A stretch of 64,000 nucleotides of DNA from Chinchilla lanigera (lineage: Eukaryota; Chordata; Mammalia; Rodentia; Chinchillidae): assembly GCF_000276665.1 (NCBI RefSeq), contig NW_004955405.1, positions 15,434,213-15,498,212 on the forward strand. Reading direction: 5' to 3'. Position numbers and translations under genes: made by a program. Positions within the stretch are counted from its first letter, which is position 1, and each line of letters opens with the position of its first letter. Below the pieces are notes generated by a model. The model was given only the letters and a program-made list of their open reading frames with translations. It did not search any database and was not told the DNA's origin. Below, one piece after another: positions 33,114 to 44,165 of this stretch.

Positions 33114-33429
33114 GTTGATCTCTAGGTATTAAGCACTTTCTCTTGTTAGATATTTCCTTATGTTTGTAATACGGTGTCAATCTATAGGTCCATACAAATT
33201 ATAGTTTTACTGAACACCTGTATGCCAGGAACTATTTCAAGAACTTTACAAATTACTGCCTAAAGTGGGAAAGAGCACTTAAAGTACATGCATTCCACAT
33301 TTTAACTTTTAAAAGTTCTTAGACATAAAAGTAGTGTTTAAAATTCTTCAGAAATAATTTTGTCATGAAATAAAGAGCAAATGTACAAATCGAAGTGCTG
33401 AAACAGAAACAAACATGGGGAATGTGCTT
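33114..33429 (-). repeat. Right arm of perfect 316-bp inverted repeat
   Basis: Identical, in reverse complement, to 32,266-32,581. Homology stops abruptly at both ends, with no flanking TSD. Confidence 0.97.
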
Positions 33430-34189
33430 TTGATAAAATATCAAAACTGAATTCCTCACTTAAATGAGCCTACTTGTCTCCAAGTCTTCCCCAATTTCAG
33501 TTAGCACCAGACTCATTTTTCTATTTAGTTGGTCCTTATTCTTATCTTGTCATCTCACACTCACTCCATTAGCAAACCCTGGAGTATCTATCTGTAAAAT
33601 ACACTCAGAACCTGATGATTTTCATCACTTCCAGTGCGACCACCACGGTCCAAGCTTCTCCACTGCACTGCCAGGTTATTAGCACAGCCTCACAGTACAG
33701 CTCCTCGGCTTCCACCCTAGGTTAACAGGAATGAATAGGCAGAGGATAGAGGACGTTTAGGGAAGCACAAAACAAAACCAAAAACAAAAACTCTCTGTGT
33801 GATATAATAATGGTGGACGCATGCTATTATTGTTGGAGCTCAGAAAATGATAACGCTAAATGTGGTGCTTGGACATGCTGAGCTACGGAAACAGTCTCGG
33901 AATCAAAGTCTCTCCATCTTTTCCACATTTCTTTCTCACGTGGAGGGAAGGGATCTCTGTAGGGTTCCTGTCGCTGGCTGAGGAACTTCCTTCTAAAAGA
34001 AATTCAATTGGCTTAAAGCTCCTCCCTGGGAATCTCATCAAATAACTAAGAAAGATTAATCATCTATGAAAAGAGAAGTCTAAAATCATCTCCATGCCCA
34101 GACAGACCTTTTATCTGCTCCTCTGGGCACCACGGAGGAATTATCTAGAAGGCTTTAACTATATAATAATACAACCTTTGTTTGTGGTG
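33430..34189. other. Unassigned sequence
   Basis: No gene or repeat recognised. Confidence 0.45.
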
Positions 34190-35125
34190 AATTTCATCCC
34201 AGGCTATCTGTTCTTTAGGCTCACTCATTTGTTCTAAAAATCATTTGTTACCCCCCCAAAAACTGTCTATAATGTTCATTTCCCCCTCCCCTATGCAGGA
34301 AGGTATATAAATGTGCCAGTTAAGCTTGATTGTCAACTTAACTCGACCGAGAGCCTCCTGGGAGTTGCTGGATTGTGGGGGCTATGAGTTCACAGCAAAA
34401 TGGGCTATTAAGAGTTGGGCTGGGTTGGAGGAAGTGGGTCACAAGGGGTGGTAGAAGGGTCTGGCTGGAGGACAGCTGCTCACCCTACAACATCCAGGAA
34501 GCAGACAGTGAAGGGAGGGAGACGTACCCTTTCAAGTCATGCCCTCAGTGACCAACCTCTTTTGACCAGACCCTACCTCCTAGCACACACCCAGCTCTGA
34601 ACTCTTCAGTGGATCAGTCCACTGATGCGTGTAATGTCCCTAAGATCCAGTCACCTTTCAAAAACTCTACCTCTGAACACATGAATCTTTTGGAGGATAG
34701 TCTAGATCTAAACCATAATGAGGTATGACCTTGGGAACTATATCTGGTTCTTCGCTCATTCCTCTCAGGGTCTTCCTTTGCTCCTCGATTCCCCAGTGCC
34801 ATGAGTTCAGCAGTTTTCCTTCACCATGATTTTCCAACATGATGTTTCTGGCTTGAAGTCAGCTGACCAGGGACTGAAGCCTCTGAAATTGTGAGCCAAA
34901 AGAAACTTCTCCTTCTTTAATTTGCAGGTTTCAGGTATTTTGTTTCAGCAAGGGAGAAGCTGACAAATGCCAATAATGTTTCTGAATCTCAATGGGTTAT
35001 TGGGTAAGCACTCTTCTGCGATACCCCTGTGTGCATTAATACATTTGTATGCATTTTTTTCTTGTTAATCTGTTGTCAGTTCATTTCTGTGAACCTTTGA
35101 AAGATGAGGGGAAATTTTTACTTCT
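34190..35125 (+). mobile_element. ERV1-like LTR split by MaLR insertions
   Basis: 34,190-34,317 and 34,985-35,120 resemble the two halves of the element at 44,700-44,995 ('ttcatccca', 'ttatctgttctttaggctca'-type text, 'gggttattgggtaag', 'cttgttaatctg', 'gggga' near the end). The middle is foreign LTR material. Confidence 0.45.
34318..34979 (+). mobile_element. MaLR LTR, itself carrying a reversed MaLR piece
   Basis: The plus part begins 'gattgtcaacttaactcgac' and ends 'gggactgaagcctctgaaat' ... 'tattttgtttcagcaaggga'. Inside it, up to about 34,722, 'ctctgaacacatgaatcttt' and 'gatctaaaccataatgag' look like a minus-strand MaLR end. Confidence 0.55.
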
Positions 35126-35419
35126 AAGTTACATATTTATCTAAACCCTCATACAACACCATAAGTGAGCCTGACTATAAGCTATGAATTTTGGACATTA
35201 AGGATGTGTCAGTGTAGGGTCATCAATTATAATGAATATACACTTCAGGGGAAAGATACTGATATGCAGAAAGGTATGCATACCTAAGGACAGGTGGTAT
35301 AAAGGAAATCTCTGCACCTTCCTCTCAATTCTGCTTTGAGTTTGAATCTGCTGTAATAAAAATATAGTCTCAAAACAAAAATAACAAGAACAGCAGCCTT
35401 CCCAAGATTTCTCCGCTTC
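35126..35419. other. Unassigned sequence
   Basis: Contains a 14-bp palindrome aggtatgcatacct at 35,273-35,286. Nothing else recognised. Confidence 0.45.
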
Positions 35420-35695
35420 ATAAAAGCTAAGTCTGGTAACTTCTCCACTTTCCCGACCTCCTTTCCTGGTCCTTCACTCTGCTTGCTGCATTCCACACAC
35501 AGGGCCTCTGGTTGGTCTGTAATACTCTAGAACCTTCCCTCAGGGTTTTTGCCCTTGGAAGTTCACTCTTGTTGTCATGTTTGTTCATTTTGAGTGTTAT
35601 TTGCTTGAGTCTCTCCCTTGGCTCTCCCTCAGTGTTTGCTCAAAAGTGACCTTCTCAGTGAAGCTTTCCTTGCTTTAAATCATCCCTTACTTTAA
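35420..35695 (+). mobile_element. L2 LINE fragment
   Basis: 'ggtctgtaatactctagaac', 'cttccctcagggtttttgcc', 'tttgctcaaaagtgaccttc', 'tcagtgaagctttccttgct' follow the L2 3' region order. Confidence 0.5.
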
Positions 35696-35708
35696 ATTGT
35701 ATGTGTAC

Positions 35709-35864
35709 ATGCTGGGTGTGGTGGTGCACTGTGGTGATCCCAGCATTTGGGAGGCTGAGGCAGGAGAACTGCCAAGAGCTGGAGGCCAGGCTGGGCTACA
35801 TAGTGAGTTCAAGGCCAGCCTGGACTACGTAATGAGACCCTGTCTCAAAAAAAAAAAAAAAAAA
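35709..35864 (+). repeat. B1-type SINE
   Basis: 'gctgggtgtggtggtgcact' head, both duplicate blocks, 'agaccctgtctc' and an ~18-bp A tail. Confidence 0.9.
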
Positions 35865-36837
35865 TTAAATCCATCAATCACATGTATACATATGCACACA
35901 AGAGGTACGATAGAAAAATAAGGTGGATATTCAACAATTCTTAAACATTATTACAGTAAAATCACATTGCCATCAATGCCCCTCAAAAGACTGTCTCCTA
36001 ACTTCAAACACACTTATCCATTGTTCTGGCCACTTTCTGAAGCACTTCTGGAAGTTTTATTTTGTTAGTTGCACTGTCACGGCTGCCCCATATTCTGGAT
36101 CGATTCAAAATGTTTGCCTTTGATGGTCATTCTCACTTTGGGGGACAGCCAGAGACTGTGTGGTGCCAGACCTTGTGGCGTGAGGACGCGCTGTGATGTC
36201 TTCGTGCATTTGCCTTCTATTGGACAGCGCATTACTTAGGAAAAGCAAACTGGGAAAAAGTTGTGAAATAAAGCTTGAAAGCTGTTAGTATTTATTTTCT
36301 ATTCACCCTCTTAAAACTCTGAAGAAATTGCATATTCTGTTTCAATAAAATGCATTTTAACATTCTCACAAATTATACCAGTCTTATCTGACCTCTATTT
36401 AAAAGAAAAGCTTTCCCAATTTATTATTATAAACATGGAAAACAAATATAATAAGTGATCCCTGACTGTATTCTACATTGAAATAAAAACTCCAAAATCC
36501 TGCAATGGGGGGCATTTTTAAGATAATGGAGAAAAATTGAATGTAAGCTATGTGTTAGATAATTTTTAATGTCCATTTGAATCTTCTTTGCTATGATAAT
36601 AGTATTAGGGTCATAAAAGAGAATGGCCTTGATCTTAGGAACACATAGTGAAATATTTAGAGAGGGTGTCTCATTATGTCTGCAACATTCCTAAGTGTTT
36701 CAGCATTACAAAGAGACACATTGGTAGATAAGTAAGTACACAGACAAACAGAGAAAGTAAATGTGGCAAAAAGTTGGTTATCGGCACATCTAAGCAGTCC
36801 TAGACTTAAGCCTTGCAAGTCTAGGACAAAACTCCTT
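35865..36837. other. Unassigned AT-rich sequence
   Basis: No gene or repeat recognised. Confidence 0.45.
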
Positions 36838-36903
36838 ATCATGAGCCTTACATGCTTGCATTCGAAAGACTCAATTCTTTGAAGTAAACAATACAAGTAT
36901 ATT
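36838..36903 (+). repeat. Left arm of 66-bp inverted repeat
   Basis: Pairs with the reverse complement of 37,127-37,192 with three mismatches and no indels. The core is 'ttgcattcgaaagactcaat'. Confidence 0.93.
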
Positions 36904-37126
36904 TGGCAGTATTTTTCTCCTTTTTTTAAATACTTTTCTAAAACCCCATTTGAGATGATTTATTTAAAAAATTTTTGCATTTGAATTCCTTGCACATATT
37001 TTAGCTGTAATTGTTTACCACATGATGAAAGAGTATTTACAAATATTGTTCTTTATGGGGGCCAATTCTATTGGTGTAGCAGGATACTGTTTCCAATTTT
37101 TTGCTTCCATCATTAATGCCAGGATG

Positions 37127-37192
37127 AATATGCTTGTGTTGTTTACTTCAAAGAATTGAGTCTTTCGAATGCAAGCAAGTAAGGCTCATGAT
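37127..37192 (-). repeat. Right arm of 66-bp inverted repeat
   Basis: Partner of 36,838-36,903 across a 223-bp spacer. No TSD and no recognised transposon terminal motif. Confidence 0.93.
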
Positions 37193-37861
37193 GTGCAGTG
37201 GCAAAGTACTTTAAAGCAGTGTTGTTCATGACATTTATATAATGCTTGCCCATTTCTGAAAGAGTTTTATGGCAATCACTATGGATGGGCTTGCATAGGA
37301 CTCATTCTAACTATTCTGGCTTTTGTCCTCCTCCTCCACCTTCGCCGGTATCTGTGGTAAAACACTCCCACCATAGCCGATGTCAAGCTACTGCAGTGAC
37401 ACCGCAGAGCAGGGCTGGGGAGCCAGCTCATGTGCACTTCTGAGAGCTGGTGGAAGCTGGCTCCAGCACAGCGCTGACCTTCCCTCCCTAAAAGCTCCAT
37501 TTTTTACACAGTTGAAGCTACAGTTTTCACCAGTCACTTGCACATATGCGCAAACACTCGGATGATACGAGTTGCGAGCACAGATGGTGTCAGAACAGGG
37601 TGTCCTGAAGCCAGCCCTCTCCTGATCTGGCATCGTACTGTAGCAAGGATGGCAGCCATGGGAGGGACCGTGTTGCTTCTGCAGTCAGCAGCAGCGCCAA
37701 CGCCGGCTTCCTGGCTCCGCATCTACGGAGGCTCTGGCAGCGGCTTCCCAGTCAGCTACAGCGAGCTTCTAGGGCCGGAATGTTGCTCCTACGAGCTCAG
37801 CCTGAAGCCTGCTGACTGCCGTCACAGGCCTCCCAAAAACCAGTGCTTTCTATGAAGTTCT
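37193..37861. other. Unassigned, moderately GC-rich, 105-codon open frame
   Basis: At 37,600-37,830 GC content rises above the surroundings. The plus-strand frame 37,538-37,855 includes 'MAAMGGTVLLLQSAAAPTPA', which looks like a hydrophobic leader but matches nothing I know. No splice sites or polyA site tie it to a gene. Confidence 0.4.
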
Positions 37862-37982
37862 TTCTTTTTTTCCCTTCTCTTTATTTTGCCCAGACTCATC
37901 TTGACCTTATGGGCTCAAACAAACCTCCTGCCTCAGCCTCCAGAGTAGCTGGACTATAGGTGAGCGCCACCATACCCAGTGA
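37862..37982 (-). repeat. B1/7SL-type SINE, old
   Basis: 'ttttgcccagactcatcttg' and 'cctcagcctccagagtagct', then 'ggtgagcgccaccataccca'. Single-block, diverged. Confidence 0.65.
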
Positions 37983-38126
37983 AATCCTTTCAGTCTTGTT
38001 CAATACAAGCCCCCAGCTCTGTACCCCTTACTACTTCCAGATGCCCAAAACTGTTCTCAGGTTAAAACTGCTAAAAATGTCCATGGTAGGAAAATTTACA
38101 ATTTCTAAATAAAACTTTAATTTTGT

Positions 38127-38225
38127 TGTTGTTGTTGTTGCTGGTGGTGGTGGTACTAGGGATCAAATCCTGGGTTTTGCACATTCTAGGCAAGTACTCT
38201 ACCACTGAGGTAGATCCCCAGTCCA
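38127..38225 (-). repeat. ID-type SINE with (TTG)n/(TGG)n tail
   Basis: 'ggtactagggatcaaatcct', 'aggcaagtactctaccactg', 'gtagatccccagtcc'. The tail region is a short triplet repeat. Confidence 0.75.
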
Positions 38226-38329
38226 CAGCTTGAAGTTTTAAACATAACATATTGAATATACTTACACTTTTTGCCCTCTATTTAAAATTTGTTATAACCA
38301 CATATAACATACATTTAAAGAATATCATG

Positions 38330-38487
38330 AGCTGGGCATGGTGGTGCACGCTTGTTATCCCAGCACTAGGGAGGCTGAGTCAGGAGGACCTCCATGAGTT
38401 TGGGCCACCTGGGCTACAAAGTGAGTTCAAGGACAATCTGCACTGCATAGTGAGACCCTCTCTCAAAAGACCAAAAAAAAAAAAAAT
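38330..38487 (+). repeat. B1-type SINE
   Basis: 'gagctgggcatggtggtgca' head. The duplicated block is slightly shortened ('gggccacctgggctacaaag'). A tail present. Confidence 0.9.
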
Positions 38488-38659
38488 TAGTATCTCCTAA
38501 GATAGCCTCAAGTCACATACAGCTGCCAGCCACAGCTATTCAAAATTTCCCATAAGGTAACTTATTATTTTTGGTAGTGTTCCAGTTACAAAGTTACATG
38601 GATTTTGCATATGGTCAACCCCAACCTCATTTTCCCACGCTTATCTTGTTAAAAGCATA
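38488..38659. other. Unassigned sequence before gap
   Basis: Nothing recognised. Confidence 0.4.
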
Positions 38660-38759
38660 NNNNNNNNNNNNNNNNNNNNNNNNNNNNNNNNNNNNNNNNN
38701 NNNNNNNNNNNNNNNNNNNNNNNNNNNNNNNNNNNNNNNNNNNNNNNNNNNNNNNNNNN
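38660..38759. other. Assembly gap (100 N)
   Basis: Exactly 100 N. This is a conventional placeholder for a gap of unknown size, so distances across it are not reliable. Confidence 0.99.
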
Positions 38760-39484
38760 TTAGAGATGAGTCCAGCATGCTCCAAAGTGTTGTTTTTGAA
38801 TTACCTGTTTTAGAATCACTGGGGCCTTGGGGCAATGAACTTAAATCTTTAGAGGTAGAGACCAGGAACCTCAATTTTTATGACACCCTCCGAATGTACA
38901 TCTGAACATCTGAGACTTACCAATCTAGGGTAAATTTCTACCTGATCAGAATGTTTACACACAACATCCCCCAAAATATGTCCTGAGCAAGCCAATCCAA
39001 CATCCCAGAACCACTTGTTGCATGAACAGTGCAGGAGGGAAGCTCAGGAAAGAACATTTATGTTTAGATGGATCCAAATTCCAGAAAATTCTTTGTTACT
39101 GTTCTGCTACCTTAAGTAGAATATTGGAGGCCTGGGTCCTGGCCAGAGGGCAACTCTCGGCTTTCACACCTAGGAATACAACAGGGCCCCTCCATTATCT
39201 GTCGGCTGCTGGATGACCCCTGCACCATCTGAGAGGCCAAGAACTGCACATCCCAGCAGCGGGCCTTCCTCCTGCGCGGCCTAACCCTGAGATAATTTGG
39301 CTGCCTCCTCTAAGCTGCTACCCCTAGTTCTCTCTTAAGCAAGGTGAAACTTCTATAGCCACATTTGAAAGGAAAACTTTTCTTTCTAGATTTTTGCCAA
39401 TCTAAGCAGCTGGTAAGAATAACTCCTCTTTTATTATAGATATGCTGGTAGAGATGGCCTTTCTTGGTTCGCTTCTGTAGGTGA
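38760..39484. other. Unassigned sequence
   Basis: The stretch from 38,765 ('tccagcatgctccaaagtgt' ... 'gaatcactggggccttgggg') resembles an old DNA-transposon repeat, but I cannot name it. The rest is not recognised. Confidence 0.35.
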
Positions 39485-39854
39485 TGTTTTGGTTACTTTT
39501 CTTTGATTGCTGGGACAAAATACCTGATGCCCAAAATTAAGGAAGGAAAGGTTTATTTTGCTCATGCTTTGTGGAGATTTCAGTCCATACCTGGCTGGCT
39601 CCAAGGCAGGGTAGCACATGGTACAGGGCAACAGTTCATGGTAGCAGAAGACAGCAAAAAAAGCAAGAGCAAAAAGGGAGGAGCAGCAGAGAGCAAACCT
39701 CCCTTATATTGCATGCAGGCTCCCTGCCCCAAGGTGGTGTAGCACTCACACCCATAATCCCAGCAGTGGACCATGAATCAATCAAAAACTCTAGAACACG
39801 CCCCCCCATGACGATATAAGGCTTTTGGGGGACGCCCAGACACAAACCATAACA
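39485..39854 (-). mobile_element. MaLR-type solo LTR with TSD
   Basis: 370 bp, TG...CA ends, same family and orientation as 24,325-24,675 ('gctgggacaaaatacctgat', 'gacacaaaccataaca'-class ends). Flanked by ggtga at 39,480-39,484 and 39,855-39,859. Confidence 0.92.
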
Positions 39855-39859
39855 GGTGA

Positions 39860-40339
39860 GAAGTTGAACACTTTATAGAGGCAGAAAACACAGCCCATGA
39901 TTTTCAAGAGTTTGAAGGCGGAAAGGACCTGCCATGAAATCACTTAGTTGAAGCCATAGCTGGAGTTTGGGAACTGAAAGGAAGAGGAAAGTCATTCAGA
40001 GTATTGAGGTAGCTCTAGATACATCACTTGCTTCTCTATTATAGTAGATAAATCCCAAAATATTAGAGGCTTAACATAATAATTTACCTTAGCCATGACA
40101 CCAGCAGTCAGAGGAGGGCTGGGGATGCCATTTCACATGGTCCTTTGGGGATTCTATTAACATGTCCCACTATCTGAAAACCCTTTGCTTTTTTTGTCAC
40201 TTAGGAGCAAAGAGAAATAATGTGACTCAAGCTATCTAAATTTCCGTCTCCTATCAGATTAGACAACTACATCCACCCAGCAGATAGAATGATACAGTGG
40301 CAAGCAATGGCGAGAAGTAGTTGTTAGCCAGTCATTTTC
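39860..40339. other. Unassigned sequence
   Basis: 40,080-40,270 ('ttagccatgacaccagcagt', 'tttcacatggtcc') may be an old interspersed repeat. Not assigned. Confidence 0.35.
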
Positions 40340-40353
40340 AAGATTGTAAGATA

Positions 40354-40376
40354 CAAAAAAAAAAAAAAAAAAAAAA
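40354..40376. repeat. Poly(A) run
   Basis: About 23 A in a row, not attached to a SINE or L1 body that I recognise. Confidence 0.8.
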
Positions 40377-40639
40377 GCTTTATTTGGGTTTTTAGAAAGT
40401 GTACTTCAGGTGACAAAGATTTGGATAAAACTGAAAGTGTGTTTTTTTAAAACAAAGTGCTTGGATTCAAGAATGAAAAACACCTACAATGATGGATAGA
40501 AAAAGAGACAAAGTCCACGAATCTGTAACTGATCAGTCAACTTGTGGTCACAGCTGCAGACAGCTCCAGGCGCGGCTGCCAGCAGCTCCAATCAGTGTCA
40601 GGGTAAGTGTAATATGCCAAGTGAGCTTGAGGCTCCATT

Positions 40640-40856
40640 TTCTTAATTGACTGATTGATTGATTGATTGATTGATTGCAGTACTGGGGACTGAACCCAGA
40701 GCCTTTGCACTGAGCTACACATCCAACCATTTTTTATTTTTCATTCTGAAACAAGGTCTTGCTAAGTTGTTAAATGACCCCGGCTGGGCTTGAACTCAAT
40801 ATCCTCCTGCCTCAGTCCCTCAGAATGCTAGGATTGCAACCCCTGCCACCACCCTG
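40640..40856 (-). repeat. Fused B1-ID dimer SINE
   Basis: Minus strand: (TTGA)n tail (40,647-40,676), ID half 'tactggggactgaacccaga' ... 'gcactgagctacacatccaa', then B1 half 'ctgaaacaaggtcttgctaa' ... 'ctgcctcagtccctcagaat'. Confidence 0.8.
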
Positions 40857-41688
40857 GGGTTCAAGGCCCCATTTTACAATCTCTCTCCCTCTCCCTCTCT
40901 CTCTCTACAACGTGATTCCATCTGAGGCTGAATTTTCCATGACTTTAAATGTTTGATACCTGAACATGTAGACATGTAGGACATTGTTTTGCCTATGTTC
41001 CTTTCACAGAATTCAGGCATGTGGCCACACCTGACTTCCAGAAGCGGGGAAAGTGAAGTTTGTTTACCCAAGAGGAAAGAGAGATAGTGAAAGTATCTAA
41101 TCTTCCTTCTGCTAACAGATTAGACATCTGCAGATTGTACAAGTATTTCTCATGGCCCCAGTTGTCAGTAGACACAGCAAGAGGCCTCTAGGGGTCTCAG
41201 TCTCTGGAGGCCTGCATGACCCACTATTCTGCCAGATGAGGCCAAGGATCTCCAGGGTTACCATGTTTTCTGTTGTGAAATGTATATTTAAGAATCCAGT
41301 TTTCCTCTGAGCCTAATGTACTTGGACTTGAGTGTTGGATGTCCATTCTTTGCTTATTTCCTTTTTCCCAGATCCTCAAACCTTTTGTCCCACCCAGTCT
41401 TGAACTGGGTTCCCTCTGGGCCCCTGAGGTCTTCATCCTGGGCTATATCTCACCAAGGGGCAGACACTCAAGTATATTGTTGCCTTTACTTCTCACTTGC
41501 TAGGCAGAAGTTTCTACCCTAGCTTGTTCATGGGTGCTCAGGAGGCCCATTAACCTAAGCCACTGGGTTGAGGTTTATAGGCTTCCCCATTATTATTTTC
41601 ACCTATATTGTGGAATATCATATTTTACTTCAGAAGGAGAACTGAATTCTGCACATGCACAAGAAGACTGTCGTAGAACAAATGTACC
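40857..41688. other. Unassigned sequence
   Basis: Includes a short (TC)n run at 40,880-40,906. 'ggcatgtggccacacctgac' near 41,020 suggests an unnamed old repeat. No gene. Confidence 0.4.
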
Positions 41689-42030
41689 TGTCTGAGCCTG
41701 TTTGGACGGCTACAACAAAATACAAACCGAGTAGCTTACAAACAATGGAAACTAATTTCTCACAGCTCTACAGGCTAAGAGGACTAAATTCAAGGTTCCG
41801 GCTGATTTAGCGTCTGGAGAGGGCCCATTTCTTGATCCTAAACGGTGCCTTTTTACTGGGTTCTCACATAGCGCAAAGGAAAGGAGCTGCCTGGACCTCT
41901 TTTATAAGGACACTAATGTCTACAAGGGCTGTGTTACGTGACTTAATGATTTCCCCACCTCCTGAAAGAGGCTAGGTTTCACCACATAGGTTGGGAGTGG
42001 AAGTGTGGCACAAACTTTCAGACCATAGCA
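41689..42030 (-). mobile_element. MaLR (MST/MLT1)-type LTR
   Basis: Reverse-oriented order: 'gcctgtttggacggctacaa', 'gagtagcttacaaacaatgg', 'ctcacagctctacaggctaa', 'gcgtctggagagggcccatt', 'ggacctcttttataaggaca', ending 'aaactttcagaccatagca'. Confidence 0.75.
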
Positions 42031-42924
42031 ATGCTCAAAGTATATAATTAATACTAATATGAAAGAAGGTCTCTAGACATATTCCAGTCTCTGTTCTTGT
42101 TTTTATACAGACTGTAAGAAATTATTTAGATGAAGAGCTGGAATTTTATATGAAGTTATTTATATGAAGACCTGGAAGACAAGGTGAATGTTCAACACCC
42201 CAGTAGGACAACATTGTCTTTAGCACCAATGTAAGACAGGGTCTGATATCAAAGATGTGTCCAGAATCCTGCCCGTATGTCTGCCTGTCTGGTGCACACC
42301 TGTAGGTCTGGGATCTGGCTTCCATGGGCACGTGCTAACCTTAGTATACCTAAGACATATTGCAATCTTCCAAAAGACTCCGACATTGTGTGCGGAATCA
42401 GGGAGAGGGAGATCGGCACATACCAACTTCCTTAAGCTGTCTCCCTGGATGTGTGGAAGTGTATGCCCAGTAGCCAGGCGGAGGGCTCCCTCATTTGGGA
42501 TAGACAAGGGGGTTGGATGCGCTGGGAGTAGTAACTCAGCTGGGTCTGCCTTCAGTTGCTTGTTCAAGGAGAAAACCCAATCAAGTTGTTCTCAGATTAC
42601 CAAGCAGGACACACACGCTGCAGCCCAGATTGTGTCCATTCTGTTTATGGAACACAGAGGAGGATATAAGAGTCTTACAATCTGGTGAGAAGTCAGAAAT
42701 AGCTGAAATTAAAGAGCAAAAATGTGGGACTATACCATAAGAGACTTGTCTGAGAACAATTCACATTAAAGGCTTTCGTTGACAAAAAGTCCAATATGAA
42801 TAAATACAATTTTGAAATAATAATAGTTCTAAATAGTAATGCATTCTGCTGTTGTTCTAGGATACAGGGATTCAGGACAGTTGATGAGAAAATAGCATAA
42901 GGCTTGAACATAGACTTAAATGCA
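42031..42924. other. Unassigned, includes an imperfect ~30-bp duplication
   Basis: 42,115-42,180 repeats 'gaaattatttagatgaagag' as 'gaagttatttatatgaagac'. A 143-codon open frame at 42,257-42,688 has no recognised motif. Confidence 0.4.
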
Positions 42925-43107
42925 CAGAGCCAGGTGTAGTGGCACATGCTTGTAATCCCAGCACCCTGGGAGGCTGAGGCAGAAGAATCACAAACTGGAG
43001 CCCATCCCAGGCAACACAGTGATTTAGTGGAACCCGGTCTCAAAATTAAAAACAGTAAAGAGCTGGGGATGTAGCTCAGTGCAAAGGATGTGGGTTCAAT
43101 CCCAAGT
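42925..43107 (+). repeat. Fused B1-ID dimer SINE, complete
   Basis: B1 half 'gccaggtgtagtggcacatg' through 'ggaacccggtctcaaaatta', A-rich linker, ID half 'agctggggatgtagctcagt' to 'gtgggttcaatcccaagt'. The best complete dimer in the window. Its tail becomes the GAAA tract. Confidence 0.85.
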
Positions 43108-43371
<264 letters not shown>

Positions 43372-43589
43372 ACAAGACATACTTCAGCAGAGAAGAACAC
43401 AGGCGCATTCCTGATGGAGACACTGGCATGACTAAGGAGCGAATGCCTCTGCTATAGTCAAAGTCAGGTCTGTTTGGCCAGTTTGGGAAATGTCTTCTGG
43501 TTATTGCCTCCCTCCATCACAGAAAACAAAAATAAACCATCATCACTGTTCCGATGTGAATATTTGTGCCTCCTCAAAATCCGTGTTTA

Positions 43590-44165
43590 TTACATCACTA
43601 GTCAACAGAGCCACAGTGTGGAATCAGCCTAGGTGTCTCTCAGCTGATGAGTACATAGAGCGTATGGACACACACACCATGGAATTCTGTTCAACTGTAA
43701 AAATGAATGAAACCCTGTCACTGCTGCAACACGAAACTGAAGATCATTGCATTAAGCGAAATAAGCCAGGCACAGAAAGACAATGCTACATGTTCTCATC
43801 CCCCATACATGGAATCTAAAATAAAGTTGAGTGTAAAGTGGTGGCTACCAGGGGCTGGGACGGTAGTGGGGAGAGGGTGGGAAGACAGAGAAGTTGACCA
43901 ATGGTTCCAAGATTATGTTAGACAGGAACGGAAAGGTTTGGGGTGCTGTTGCACAGTAGAGTGACTACAGATAACAATAATGTACTATATATTTCAAAAA
44001 GCTAGAAGAAATGAATTTGAATGTTTTTGCTATAAATAAATATTTGTGAAGATAAATATGTTTAACCTAATTCAACACATTATAGATGGGTATCAAAAGT
44101 CACATGGTACCCTATATATGTATAATTTTTGTGTTCTTATGTACAGTATCAGTTAAAAAATATAA
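43590..44165 (+). mobile_element. L1 3' end (old L1MA-like), 5'-truncated
   Basis: ORF2 end and 3' UTR order: 'atcagcctaggtgtctctca', 'accatggaattctgttcaac', 'cattaagcgaaataagccag', 'gcacagaaagacaatgctac', 'gtggctaccaggggctggga', 'gcacagtagagtgactacag', 'acatggtaccctatatatg'. Heavily substituted. Confidence 0.8.

Noticed and set aside
32266..33429. Inverted repeat as the two ends of a DNA transposon
   Set aside because: No TSD, arms far longer than usual TIRs with a short noncoding spacer, and no terminal motif that I recognise.
42257..42688. 143-codon plus-strand open frame with an overlapping 115-codon minus frame
   Set aside because: Both strands open over the same bases and no motif; not supportable as a gene.
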